A stretch of 64,000 nt of DNA, taken from NCBI GenBank assembly GCA_963703235.1, contig OY969802.1, forward strand, positions 1,984,001-2,048,000, written 5' to 3'. Of this stretch, positions 1 through 9,500 are shown piece after piece (positions within the stretch are counted from its first letter, which is position 1; each line of letters begins with the position of its first letter). The notes beneath the pieces are model-generated. The model did no database searches and had not been told where the DNA came from. It saw only the letters and a list, made by a program, of their open reading frames with translations. The position numbers were made by a program, and so were the translations under genes. This DNA comes from VRUE01 sp963703235 (GTDB taxonomy: Bacteria > Actinomycetota > Thermoleophilia > Solirubrobacterales > 70-9).

Positions 1-3000
1 GCCCTCGTAGGCCGAGCTGGCGGGGGTCGGGGCCTGCGGCGGGGACGGTGGGCTCTGGCAGGCCTCCCCCTCGCACTCCACCGCGGGTGGCTGCTCGTCG
101 GGGAAGCCTCCCCCGACCCTGGCGTCGTAGACGTCGACCAGGCCGTAGTCGGCGGATGCCAGGGAAGAGAGGGTGGTGAAGAAGACGTCCTCCCCGCTGG
201 GGCTGGCGTCGAGGAATTCGGAGGGATTGCCGCTCTTGCCGGTCGAGACCAGGCTGAGGCAGCCTCCTGAGGAGGGGGCGAAGGCGGGGTCCTCGGCGTC
301 GCAGCCGCCGCTGCCCTGCGCCTCCCACTGGTAGACGTCCTGGGCGCCGTTGGTGTCGCGGGGGGAGAGCACGTCGGCGCTGGCGAAGTAGAGGCGGCTG
401 CCGTCGTCAGAGAGCGAGCGCGCGACGTGCAGGGTGTTCTGCCAGACCGGGAGCTGGGCGGCGGCCCAGTACTCCAAGTTTTCTTTGATGAGGGTGTCCG
501 CCCCGGTCGGCCGCGCCCCCGTCGGGTTGCAGGAGGCGCAGATGAGCTCCCCCGCCCCTTCGTTCGCACCCGCGTCATAGAGATAGACCTCCGCCGCGGC
601 TTTGCCGTTGTCGGCGTCGGCGTTGTCGTAGCCGGTCGGCGAGCCGAGCGAGGCGAAGGCGAGGTGGAGGCCATCGGGGCTGACGTCGGCGATGTGCTCG
701 CGCGGTTCGGTGGCGACCAGCGATGGGTTACCGAGGTCGGCGTCGGCCAGCCTCGCCACCAGGCTGAAGGTCCCCGCGTTGTGCAGGTAGAGGTTCGGCT
801 CGCCGGCAATGCCGCCGTCGCCGAGGTCCTCTTCGCTGACGAAGTAGACGTGGGAGGCATCGTCGCTTACTCCCACGACCCCTTTTACCTCTGAGGCGAT
901 CGGGGTCGTCGTCTCGCTCTCGACGTCGAATCGGTAGAGGTCGTTGCCGGTCGTGAAGATCGCCACCGAGCCGTCCTCCGCCGCGCCCCAGTAGCGCGAG
1001 GCGATCGTTCCCGAGAGCGCTTCTGCGTCTTCGGAGACGGCGATCGTGCAGGCTTTGGCCGCCTCGGTGCACTCCCCGGCCGAGACTTTGCTCTGCGGCG
1101 CGGTCGGGTTCAGCCGCAGGTAGATCTTGCCGAGCTGGGGGAGCGAGCCTTTGAAGGAGGTCCAGAAGACCCGCGAGCCGTCGGCTGAGATCGCGTCCTC
1201 GACCCAGTTTTCGCGGTGCGATCCGGTTCGGTCGAGTGGCGTCCCCGCCGCGCAGCTATCTTTGCTCACCGTGCCGCTCGGCAGCACGCAGACGTTGTGC
1301 AGGTCGGTGTCCCCTTCGCTCTTCAGGTAGAGCCGCGGCTCGCAGTCGTGGAAGTGCTGGAGCTCGGCGGTGCAGGCCGCCGGCTGGGGGTCGGAGGGGG
1401 GAGCGCTCTGCAGGCTTTCCAGCACCATGAAGATCGCCTCGGCGCCGTCCTGCGATACGCCCTGCAGTTCGAGCGAGGTGTAGTGCTGGGCGGGGAAGGG
1501 GAACTCGGTCAGTTCATGCGCCGGCGCCTTCGTCGTCAGCGCCTCGAAGCCGGGGCCGCCGCACTCCTCGTCGTGGCGGCGGTAGAGGTTGGGGAAGCCC
1601 GCCACCGCGCCTTCTGCCAGCAGCGGTTCGGCGGTGGTCCGGATCCAGGCATCGCAGAGGTCCGCCGAGAAGGCTTTGAACTCGGTGTCGGTCACCTTGC
1701 CGGGGGTCAGCAGCGGCGCCCCGCGGGGCGCCACGATCGCGTGGGTCTGCCAGCCCTCTTCGGGGTCCCCCAGCGGGTGGCGCTGGGCGAGGTACTGGGA
1801 GGAGTAGGGAGCGGACTGAGCATCGCCGAAGGCCTGAAAGGAGGAGTAGGTGAGCCGCTCCCCCGAGAGGGAGCTCTGGTTCAGCGCCGCGGGCAGTTCG
1901 GTGAAGAACTCGATCGGCGCCACGATGTCGCCGTTGTTTTTGTCGAGCGGGGAGACCATCTCATAGGCCCGGCAGTCGGGAAGGAAGGCGCCGGCGCCGG
2001 TGCGGAACTCATCGTTTGGGCAGGGGCCGTCGGGGTCTGGCCCGAGCGGCTCGAAGGTCGTGAGGGTCTTCACCTCGCCTGCGATCGGCTCGATCAGGGG
2101 GTTCTCGGCGACCAGCCGGTAGCGGTAGGCGGTGCCGGGGGCGAGGGAGATCGTCGCGCTGCGGCTCAGCGGCGCTTCGCCGGTGCCGAAGTCGAGCTGG
2201 CCTTCGCTGGGGACCCTGGTCGCCTCGGCGAAGCCGCTTGCTTGGAATTTGGCCTCCTCGACGTACTCGAAGTAGCCGCTGGCCGGGATCCCCAGCGGGT
2301 TGACGTCGGCGTTCAAGGTCGCGGTGTCGACGCCGACTTCGGTCGCGTAGGTGGCGGCGATCTCAAGCGGCGGTTTGGTTTCGAACTCGCCTTCGACGGT
2401 GCCGTTGCCGGCGCCGCTGGGGTTGTCGGCGTTGGTCGCGATCGCGCGGAAGCGGTAGACGGTTTGCGGCTGAAGGCATTTGCCTTCAGCCGCTTCGCCG
2501 AGCGGGTTCGGGCAGCCGACCTGCTCGCTTAGAGCCTGCAGCCTGAACTCCGTCCCCGCCGCCATCGGGATTTCTTCGATCGGCGTGCTCTTGGTCGCCG
2601 GGCTGGCGAAGCCGCCTTCGTTTTCGAAGCTCTGCTCGTCTACGTACTGGAAGCGGTAGCTGCTGGCTTTGCCCTCGGGGTTGATCCGCGCGTTCAGGGT
2701 CGCCTTTGCGTTGCCGATCGGGTCGGCTTTGACCGTCGAGGGGGCGACGATCGGGCCTGGCGGGGGTTGGGCGAAGTAGCGCAGTCCCACGCTTTCTTCG
2801 CTGGCGAAGACATCCCCGGCGGTGCTGTGCAGGGGGGCGATGCCGCGCAGGTTGCGCTGAATCAGGTCATAGCCAAAGCGCCGAAGCGTGTTGCCGGCCG
2901 CGTCGTACTCGGCGATCACCCGGAGCGAGCTGTCTTTCTGAGCTGAGAAGAGGTGGTCGGCCTCGTCCATTCCCAGCCTAGTCACTTCCGTGCCTGCCTC

Positions 3001-3708
3001 GAGCGGGTACGGGGATCCGTACTCGACCCCGCTTGAGTCGAACTTGCGTATGCCGGTTCCGCCGTCGTCGACAGTCACGTAGATGTCTTCGTTGGAGTCG
3101 ACCGCGAGGCCGACGAAGGGTCGTTGCCCCTGGAACAAAACGATTTCTTCCAGGCAAACGCCCGCTTCGTCGAACTTGTGAATGCGGTTGACGAAGCCTC
3201 CGGGGGCCGAGATGCTGTCCCCCACGTGGACGATGCCTCCCGGCCCCACCGCGATCGGGTCGTTCGTGAGTCTGCCGTTGTCCGGGTTTATCTCGCATTC
3301 TCCTTCGCCTTCTTTGGCGAAGGCTTTGGCGAATTCGCCCGTCGGTTTGAACTTCAACACCCGGAAGGAGCGGTCGACGACGTATACGTCGCCCTGGCTG
3401 GGGCCGCCGGAGTTGTCGACCGCGACCTGCAGCGGTCGATCGAGTTGGACGGCGCCGAAGGCCAGCTGGAAGTCGCCGTCTGCGTCGAAGACGACTATCC
3501 GGTCGTTGCCGCGGTCGGCCACATAGAGGCGCTCGCTTTCGCGGTCGACCGCCACCCCTTCGGGGCTCTGGCACTGGCCGGCCCCCGAGCCGGGCGGGCA
3601 GAAGCTGAGGTCGGCGGAGGCCGCCGGGGCCAGGGCAAGCGCCGCCGCGACGGCGATCGCAGCGATCGGGCAGCCGACTCCCGCCCGGAGCCCGCTCTTC
3701 CCTCTCAC
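1..3708 (-). CDS. Giant secreted NHL/TolB-type beta-propeller protein, copy A' (3' end cut by window edge)
   Basis: The frame is open from a GTG at 3708 to the left edge (1236 codons), so only the extreme C-terminus is missing; by comparison with the paralogue at 6509-10411 about 45 residues are lost. The GTG overlaps the stop of the upstream gene (GTGA), indicating translational coupling. Residues 1-32 form a signal peptide (basic start, Ala/Leu-rich core ending AASA). NHL-type repeats follow (YVADRGNDRIVVFD is a typical blade), then fibronectin-like segments and a TolB/WD40-like propeller region. The role is unknown; such proteins are expected outside the cell, possibly in the envelope. Parts are almost base-for-base identical to the paralogue, for example about 2290-2760 and 3130-3600. 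Confidence 0.85.
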   Translation of the reverse strand, partial: MRGKSGLRAGVGCPIAAIAVAAALALAPAASADLSFCPPGSGAGQCQSPEGVAVDRESERLYVADRGNDRIVVFDADGDFQLAFGAVQLDRPLQVAVDNSGGPSQGDVYVVDRSFRVLKFKPTGEFAKAFAKEGEGECEINPDNGRLTNDPIAVGPGGIVHVGDSISAPGGFVNRIHKFDEAGVCLEEIVLFQGQRPFVGLAVDSNEDIYVTVDDGGTGIRKFDSSGVEYGSPYPLEAGTEVTRLGMDEADHLFSAQKDSSLRVIAEYDAAGNTLRRFGYDLIQRNLRGIAPLHSTAGDVFASEESVGLRYFAQPPPGPIVAPSTVKADPIGNAKATLNARINPEGKASSYRFQYVDEQSFENEGGFASPATKSTPIEEIPMAAGTEFRLQALSEQVGCPNPLGEAAEGKCLQPQTVYRFRAIATNADNPSGAGNGTVEGEFETKPPLEIAATYATEVGVDTATLNADVNPLGIPASGYFEYVEEAKFQASGFAEATRVPSEGQLDFGTGEAPLSRSATISLAPGTAYRYRLVAENPLIEPIAGEVKTLTTFEPLGPDPDGPCPNDEFRTGAGAFLPDCRAYEMVSPLDKNNGDIVAPIEFFTELPAALNQSSLSGERLTYSSFQAFGDAQSAPYSSQYLAQRHPLGDPEEGWQTHAIVAPRGAPLLTPGKVTDTEFKAFSADLCDAWIRTTAEPLLAEGAVAGFPNLYRRHDEECGGPGFEALTTKAPAHELTEFPFPAQHYTSLELQGVSQDGAEAIFMVLESLQSAPPSDPQPAACTAELQHFHDCEPRLYLKSEGDTDLHNVCVLPSGTVSKDSCAAGTPLDRTGSHRENWVEDAISADGSRVFWTSFKGSLPQLGKIYLRLNPTAPQSKVSAGECTEAAKACTIAVSEDAEALSGTIASRYWGAAEDGSVAIFTTGNDLYRFDVESETTTPIASEVKGVVGVSDDASHVYFVSEEDLGDGGIAGEPNLYLHNAGTFSLVARLADADLGNPSLVATEPREHIADVSPDGLHLAFASLGSPTGYDNADADNGKAAAEVYLYDAGANEGAGELICASCNPTGARPTGADTLIKENLEYWAAAQLPVWQNTLHVARSLSDDGSRLYFASADVLSPRDTNGAQDVYQWEAQGSGGCDAEDPAFAPSSGGCLSLVSTGKSGNPSEFLDASPSGEDVFFTTLSSLASADYGLVDVYDARVGGGFPDEQPPAVECEGEACQSPPSPPQAPTPASSAYEG

Positions 3709-6512
3709 TTCCGCTTCGCCTTCCCCCGCTTGCCCCCGCAATCGGCCCGCACCAGGGGCCTGGAGGCGTGCCTCTTGCCGTTGTGGGCGCTCATCTGGGC
3801 GTTGGCGCGGTGCCCAGCCTTGCAGAGGTCGGTCGAGTTGACGATCAGGCCCGTCTTGCCCCCCTGCATTCTCACCACCACTTTGCTGAGCGGCGCGTCC
3901 GGCACATCGCTGAAGGTGGCACGGATGCCGCCGCCCTTGGAGTCGATGCGGGCGACAGCTTCGACGTCGACGAGGCCGTGCAGGTCGGCGACGAAGTCGG
4001 GCAGGTTGTGATCGGAGGAGCGCAGGTAGACCGGACCTTGGAGCGGCTCGTCGAGCAGCGGCGTGAAGGCCTGGGCGTGGCCGTAGATCGCGCCCGGCGG
4101 ACAGCTCTTTGCGGCGAACTGCACGCGGGTGCAGATCGTGCGGATGTGGCCCTGGTCCAGGAAGGCCGAACGGGGCAGGCGCAGGACGAGGCCATTGAGG
4201 TTGGCGTCGCCGGGCCTGGGCCTGAATTCACCGCGCAGCGCCGGGTGGGCGCCTCGCTTGGTGCCGCCCTTCAGCCGCATCGAAAGGCGCGGCCTGAAGC
4301 CGAGGCCGGCGCAGTCGGCGGCCTGGAAGCGGGTGGCCAGGGAGACCGCGAGATCGTCGCCGGAGCCGAAGAGGTCGAGCCCCCCGCCCCAGAGCCTCGC
4401 CGCCGCCAGGGAGGGGGCGCAGCTGGTGGGGTTCAGCGTGAAGTTCGGCCGGTCGACGGAGACCTGGATGTCCCTGACCTTCAGCGGGATGCCGGCGAGG
4501 ATGTAGGGGAGGGGGTCAGAGACAGAGCCGTCGGCTTCCACTTCGGCGGTGCGGGGGTCGATCCGGAGCGCCTGGCGCACGACGACGTTGCCGACGTCGA
4601 AGGGCCCGGCGACCGCGGGGACGATCGCCACCGCGCTGAGCGGCGCGCCGCCGATCGGCCCGGCCATGTAGAGGCGGCCGGGGACGTAGGTGAGCTGGGA
4701 GCCGACCCCCGCGCCGCCCTGCACGCTGCCGATCTGGGAGCTCGCCGGGCAGCTCGGACTGGCCTGCTCGGCCTTGCCGCTCTTTGCCTTGGCGGCGGCG
4801 ATCGCCGCGTCGGGGCACTGGCCGACCCCGGCCAGCTTCGCCACCACGCCGGGCGGCAGCTCGACCGAGAGGCGGGTCAGGTCCTGATCGCCGTCTCGCC
4901 TGGTGAGCCGCATGAAGAAGGGCGAGTAGGCGCCGGCGCTGTTGTTGATCGAGCCGGCCGAGAAGCCCGGGGAGAAGGGTGGCGGGCCCGCAGGGGGACA
5001 GGGACCGCCGCCCACTCCCTGGGTGATCTGGAAGGTCGAGGTGGTGGTGTAGGGGGTGTCGGGGTCCGCCCAGGGGGTGAGCTCGGCCGTCGCGGTGAAG
5101 TCCCCGCAGCCAGAGGGGCTGATCAGCGGCGAGCGGCCACCCTCGCGCAGGTGGGTGCGGACGTGGCCGATCGGGAACTGGGGGATGTCCTCGACGATGC
5201 TGACGATCTGCCCGGTCCGGGGGTCGGGCTCGATCCTGATCGGCTGCTTGATCAGGATGCCGAGCTCCGGGTCCTTGATCACCAGGTAGACGGCGATCAG
5301 GGAGCCGAAGGGATTCTCATAGGGGGTGGCGACGTAGAGCGAGCCGCCCAGGATCTCGCCCGGCAGGGCGGGGGTTTCGACTTCCACCGTGCCCACCTTG
5401 GAGGCCGGCGGGCAGCCGACTCCGGGGATGCCCGGGGGCGAGTTGGCGCGCAGGCGGCCGAGGTCCTCTTCGGAGCAGGCGAGGATCCCTTCGGCCACCG
5501 AGGGGTTCAGGGTCACCCCCTCGGGAAAGGTGAGGACGAACTTCTTTATGTCCGAGGCGGCGATCCCGGCCGGGTTGACCAGCCCCTCGTCGATTACCTC
5601 GAGGTCGATGTCGGCGCCCGAGGGCGAGGAGGCCCGATCGGTGCTCGGCCTCACCTGCACCTGCGGGCCGAAGTCGAGCCTGCCGCAGCCCGAGAAGCCC
5701 TGCGGGTTGGGGGGCTCGGCGCCGTCGTGGGTTTCGGCGGCGCCGCTGGCGGTCACGTCGGGGTTCTCCCAGGAGGCGATCTCCCAGACGGTCGGCAGGG
5801 GCCCGGTGCAGGCGCGCGGGGAGGTCAGGAAGGGGATCACCGAGATCCCGGCGGGGCAGCTGGCGTCTTCGCGATAGCAGGTGCCGCGCTGTTTGTCGTG
5901 GACGGGGTCCGCGGGGACGCCCCAGACGGTGAATTCGGCTTCGAAGAATTCGAGGGCCTGGGAGATCTTGTTGGTCGTCGCGACGACGTTGTAAGGGGGG
6001 GTTTCGCTGACGCCGATGTCGACCGTGACCGGCACCGTCTCGGCCCAGAAGCCGAGTTTGGCGACCGAACCGGGCGGCGGCTCGAGGTTGTAGATGGGGG
6101 CTTTCAGTTTCTCGACGCCTCCCTCGGCGCCGATCACGACGATCACGAGCCCGACCGCCGAGCTGTCGGCGCAGCCGGTCGCGTTGCTGTCGAACACGGA
6201 GGTCAGGAAGTCGACGGTCGGGCAGCGCGGAACCGCCGCCGGGATGCCGGTCAGGCCCGGCACCTGGGCGATCCTCAGGTTCTTGACCGCTTCCACTGGC
6301 ACCTGTCCCCCTTTGGGGCCTTCCTTGGTGCTGACGTGGAAGGTGGTCGTCAGCGTCGAGGGATGGGAGCCGGCCTGCATCGCAGCCTCGCCGTCGGGGC
6401 CGGTGAAGGTGACGTCGAATTCTTCGAAGCCGAACTCGGCGGCGCCCGCCGGAACGGCGAGGGCGGCCGCGAGGAGCGAGGCCGCGACCAGGGCTGGGAG
6501 GAACCGCCTCAT
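3705..6512 (-). CDS. Large secreted protein of unknown function (935 aa) between the two propeller paralogues
   Basis: The start is the ATG at 6512, which overlaps the stop of the upstream gene (ATGA); a longer open frame upstream lacks any sign of being translated. Residues 1-28 are a clear signal peptide (MRRFLPALVAASLLAAALAV, then AGA). The body is rich in beta-strand-like repeats, Pro/Gly turns and paired cysteines, with recurring phrases of the type GTVEVETP, YVATPYENP and YLRSSDHNLPDF. This suggests repeated Ig-like modules, but no named domain is recognised. The protein ends in a Lys/Arg-rich tail (GGKRGKAKRK), as do its neighbours. Its coupling to both propeller genes implies one operon and probably a common extracellular function. 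Confidence 0.75.
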   Translation of the reverse strand: MRRFLPALVAASLLAAALAVPAGAAEFGFEEFDVTFTGPDGEAAMQAGSHPSTLTTTFHVSTKEGPKGGQVPVEAVKNLRIAQVPGLTGIPAAVPRCPTVDFLTSVFDSNATGCADSSAVGLVIVVIGAEGGVEKLKAPIYNLEPPPGSVAKLGFWAETVPVTVDIGVSETPPYNVVATTNKISQALEFFEAEFTVWGVPADPVHDKQRGTCYREDASCPAGISVIPFLTSPRACTGPLPTVWEIASWENPDVTASGAAETHDGAEPPNPQGFSGCGRLDFGPQVQVRPSTDRASSPSGADIDLEVIDEGLVNPAGIAASDIKKFVLTFPEGVTLNPSVAEGILACSEEDLGRLRANSPPGIPGVGCPPASKVGTVEVETPALPGEILGGSLYVATPYENPFGSLIAVYLVIKDPELGILIKQPIRIEPDPRTGQIVSIVEDIPQFPIGHVRTHLREGGRSPLISPSGCGDFTATAELTPWADPDTPYTTTSTFQITQGVGGGPCPPAGPPPFSPGFSAGSINNSAGAYSPFFMRLTRRDGDQDLTRLSVELPPGVVAKLAGVGQCPDAAIAAAKAKSGKAEQASPSCPASSQIGSVQGGAGVGSQLTYVPGRLYMAGPIGGAPLSAVAIVPAVAGPFDVGNVVVRQALRIDPRTAEVEADGSVSDPLPYILAGIPLKVRDIQVSVDRPNFTLNPTSCAPSLAAARLWGGGLDLFGSGDDLAVSLATRFQAADCAGLGFRPRLSMRLKGGTKRGAHPALRGEFRPRPGDANLNGLVLRLPRSAFLDQGHIRTICTRVQFAAKSCPPGAIYGHAQAFTPLLDEPLQGPVYLRSSDHNLPDFVADLHGLVDVEAVARIDSKGGGIRATFSDVPDAPLSKVVVRMQGGKTGLIVNSTDLCKAGHRANAQMSAHNGKRHASRPLVRADCGGKRGKAKRK

Positions 6513-9500
6513 CGCTTCACCTTCCTGTTCTTTTTGTGGTTTCTCTTCGTGGTTTTCTGCTGCGCCTTCACGCACCGCGCCCTGCCCTTGCGGGTCACCC
6601 GCCGCTTGCCTTTGGCGCAGCCTCGTTTGGCCGGGCCGGGGGCGAGCGCGTTGCCGGGGCCCTCGTAGGCCGAGCTGGCGGGGGTCGGGGCCTGCGGCGG
6701 GGACGGTGGGCTCTGGCAGGCCTCCCCCTCGCACTCGACCGGGGGGGGCTGCTCGTCGGGGAAGCCTCCCCCGACCCTGGCGTCGTAGACGTCGACCAGG
6801 CCGTAGTCGGCGGACGCCAGGGAAGAGAGGGTGGTGAAGAAGACGTCCTCCCCGCTGGGGCTGGCGTCGATGAATTCGGAGGGATTGCCGCTCTTGCCGG
6901 TCGAGACCAGGCTGAGGCAGCCGCCGGAGGAGGGGGCGAAGGCGGGGTCGGCCGCGTCGCAGCCGCCGCTGCCCTGGGCCTCCCACTGGTAGACGTCCTG
7001 GGCGCCGTTGGTGTCGCGGGGGGAGAGCACGTCGGTGCTGGCGAAGAAGAGGCGGCTGCCGTCGTCGGAGAGCGAGCGAGCGACGTGCAGGGTGTTCTGC
7101 CAGACCGGGAGCTGGGCCGAGGCCCAGTACTCGAGTTCTTCTTTGAAGATGGTGTCCGCCCCGACCGGCCGCGCCCCCGTCGGGTTGCAGGAGGCGCAGA
7201 TGAGCCTTCCCGCTCCTTCGTTCGCATTGGCGTCATAGAGGTAGACCTCCGCCGCGGCTTTGCCGTTGTCGGCGTCGGCGTTGTCGTAGCCGGTCGGCGA
7301 GCCGAGCGAGGCGAAGGCGAGGTGGAGGCCGTCGGGGCTGACGTCGGCGATGTGTTTGCGCGGTTCGGGGGCGGCGAGCGAGAATTCTCCGAGGTCGGCG
7401 GCGACCAGCCTCGCCACCAGGCTGAAGGTCCCCGCGTTGTGCAGGTAGAGGTTCGGCTCCCCCTCGACCCCGCCGTCGCCGAGGTCCTCTTCGCTGACGA
7501 AGTAGACGTGGGAGGCATCGTCGCTTACTCCCACCACCCCTTTTACCTCTGAGGCGATCGGGGTCGTCGTCTCGCTCTCGACGTCGAACCGGTAGAGGTC
7601 GCCGCCGCTGGCGAAGATCGCCACCGAGCCGTCCTCCGCCGCGCCCCAGTAGCGCGAGGCGGCGGTGCCGGAGAGCGCTTCGGCGTCTTCGGAGACGGCG
7701 ATCGTGCAGGCTTTGGCCGCCTCGGTGCACTCCCCGCCGGAGACTTTGCTCTGCGGCGCGGTCGGGTTCAGCCGCAGGTAGATCTTGCCGAGCTGGGGGA
7801 GCGAGCCTTTGAAGGAGGTCCAGAAGACCCGCGAGCCGTCGGCTGAGATCGCGTCCTCGACCCAGTTGTCGCGGTGCAAGCCGGTCTGGTCGACCGAGGT
7901 GCCCGCCGCGCACGAGTCTTTGCTCACCGTGCCGCTCGGCAGCACGCAGACGTTGTGCAGGTCGGTGTCCCCTTCGCTCTTCAGGTAGAGCCGCGGCTCG
8001 CAGCTGTCGAAGACTTCGAGCTCGGTGGTGCAGGCCGCCGGCTGGGGGTCGGAGGGGGGAGTGCTCTGGAGGCTTTCCAGCACCATGAATATGGCCTCGG
8101 CGCCGTCTTGCGATACGCCCTGCAGTTCGAGGGAGGTGTAGTGCTGGGCGGGGAAGGGGAACGCGGTCAGTTCATGCGTCGGCGCCTTCGTGGTCAGCGC
8201 TTCGAAGCCGGGGCCGCCGCACTCCTCGTCGTGGCGGCGGTAGAGGTTGGGGAAGCCCGCCACCGCGCCTTCTGCCAGCAGCGGTTCGGCGGTGGTCCGG
8301 ATCCAGGCGTGGCAGAGGTCCGCCGAGAAGGCTTTGAACTCGGTGTCGGTCACCTTGCCGGGGGTCAGCAGCGGCGCCCCGCGGGGGGCCACGATCGCGT
8401 GAGTCTGCCAGCCCTCTTCGGGGTCCCCCAGCGAGTGGCGCTGGGCGATGTATTGGGAGGAGTAGGGAGCGGACTGAGCGTTGCCGAAGGCCTGAAAGGA
8501 GGAGTAGGTGAGCCGCTCCCCCGAGAGCGAGCTCTGGTTCAGCGCCGCGGGCAGTTCGCTGAAGAACTCGATCGGCGCCACGATGTCGCCGTTGTTTTTG
8601 TCGAGCGGGGAGACCATCTCATAGGCCCGGCAGTCGGGAAGGAAGGCGCCGGCGCCGGTGCGGAACTCATCGTTTGCGCAGGGGCCGTCGGGGTTGGGTG
8701 CCAGCGGCTCGAAGGTCGTGAGCGTGTGCTCTTCGCCTGCGATCGGCTCGATCAGAGGGTTCTCGGCGATCAGCCGGTAGCGGTAGGCGGTGCCGGGGGC
8801 GAGGGAGATCGTCGCGCTGCGGCTCAGCGGGGATTCGCCGGTGCCGAAGTCGAGCTGGCCTTCGCTCGGGACTTTGGTCGCCTCGGCGAAGCCGCTTTCG
8901 TCGAAGGTCGCCTCCTCGACGTACTCGAAGTAGCCGCTGGCCGGGATCCCCAGCGGGTTGACGTCGGCGTTCAAGGTCGCGGTGTCGACGCCGACTTCGG
9001 TCGCGTAGGTGGCGGCGATCTCAAGCGGCGGTTTGGTTTCGAACTCGCCTTCGACGGTGCCGTTGCCGGCGCCGCTGGGGTTGTCGGCGTTGGTCGCGAT
9101 CGCGCGGAAGCGGTAGACGGTTTGCGGCTGAAGGCATTTGCCTTCAGCCGCTTCGCCGAGCGGGTTCGGGCAGCCGACCTGCTCGCTTAGAGCCTGCAGC
9201 CTGAACTCCGTCCCCGCCGCCATCGGGATTTCTTCGATCGGCGTGCTCTTGGTCGCCGGGCTGGCGAAGCCGCCTTCGTTTTCGAAGCTCTGCTCGTCTA
9301 CGTACTGGAAGCGGTAGCTGCTGGCTTTGCCCTCGGGGTTGATCCGCGCGTTCAGGGTCGCCTTTGCGTTGCCGATCGGGTCGGCTTTGACCGTCGAGGG
9401 GGCGACGATCGGGCCTGGCGGGGGTTGGGCGAGGCATTTGATCCCCACCGAGTCTTCGCTGAAGCAGACATTCCCCGAGGGCAGGGGCGCAACTCCACGG

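Noticed and set aside
1216..2532. Open frame of 438 codons on the plus strand
   Set aside because: It is antisense to the secreted propeller gene; an equivalent frame recurs at 7874-9190 only because the genes are duplicated. Long antisense frames are normal at this GC content.
3768..6668. Open frame of 966 codons on the plus strand
   Set aside because: Antisense shadow of the 935-residue secreted protein, with low-complexity Gly/Arg/Asp composition and no ribosome site.
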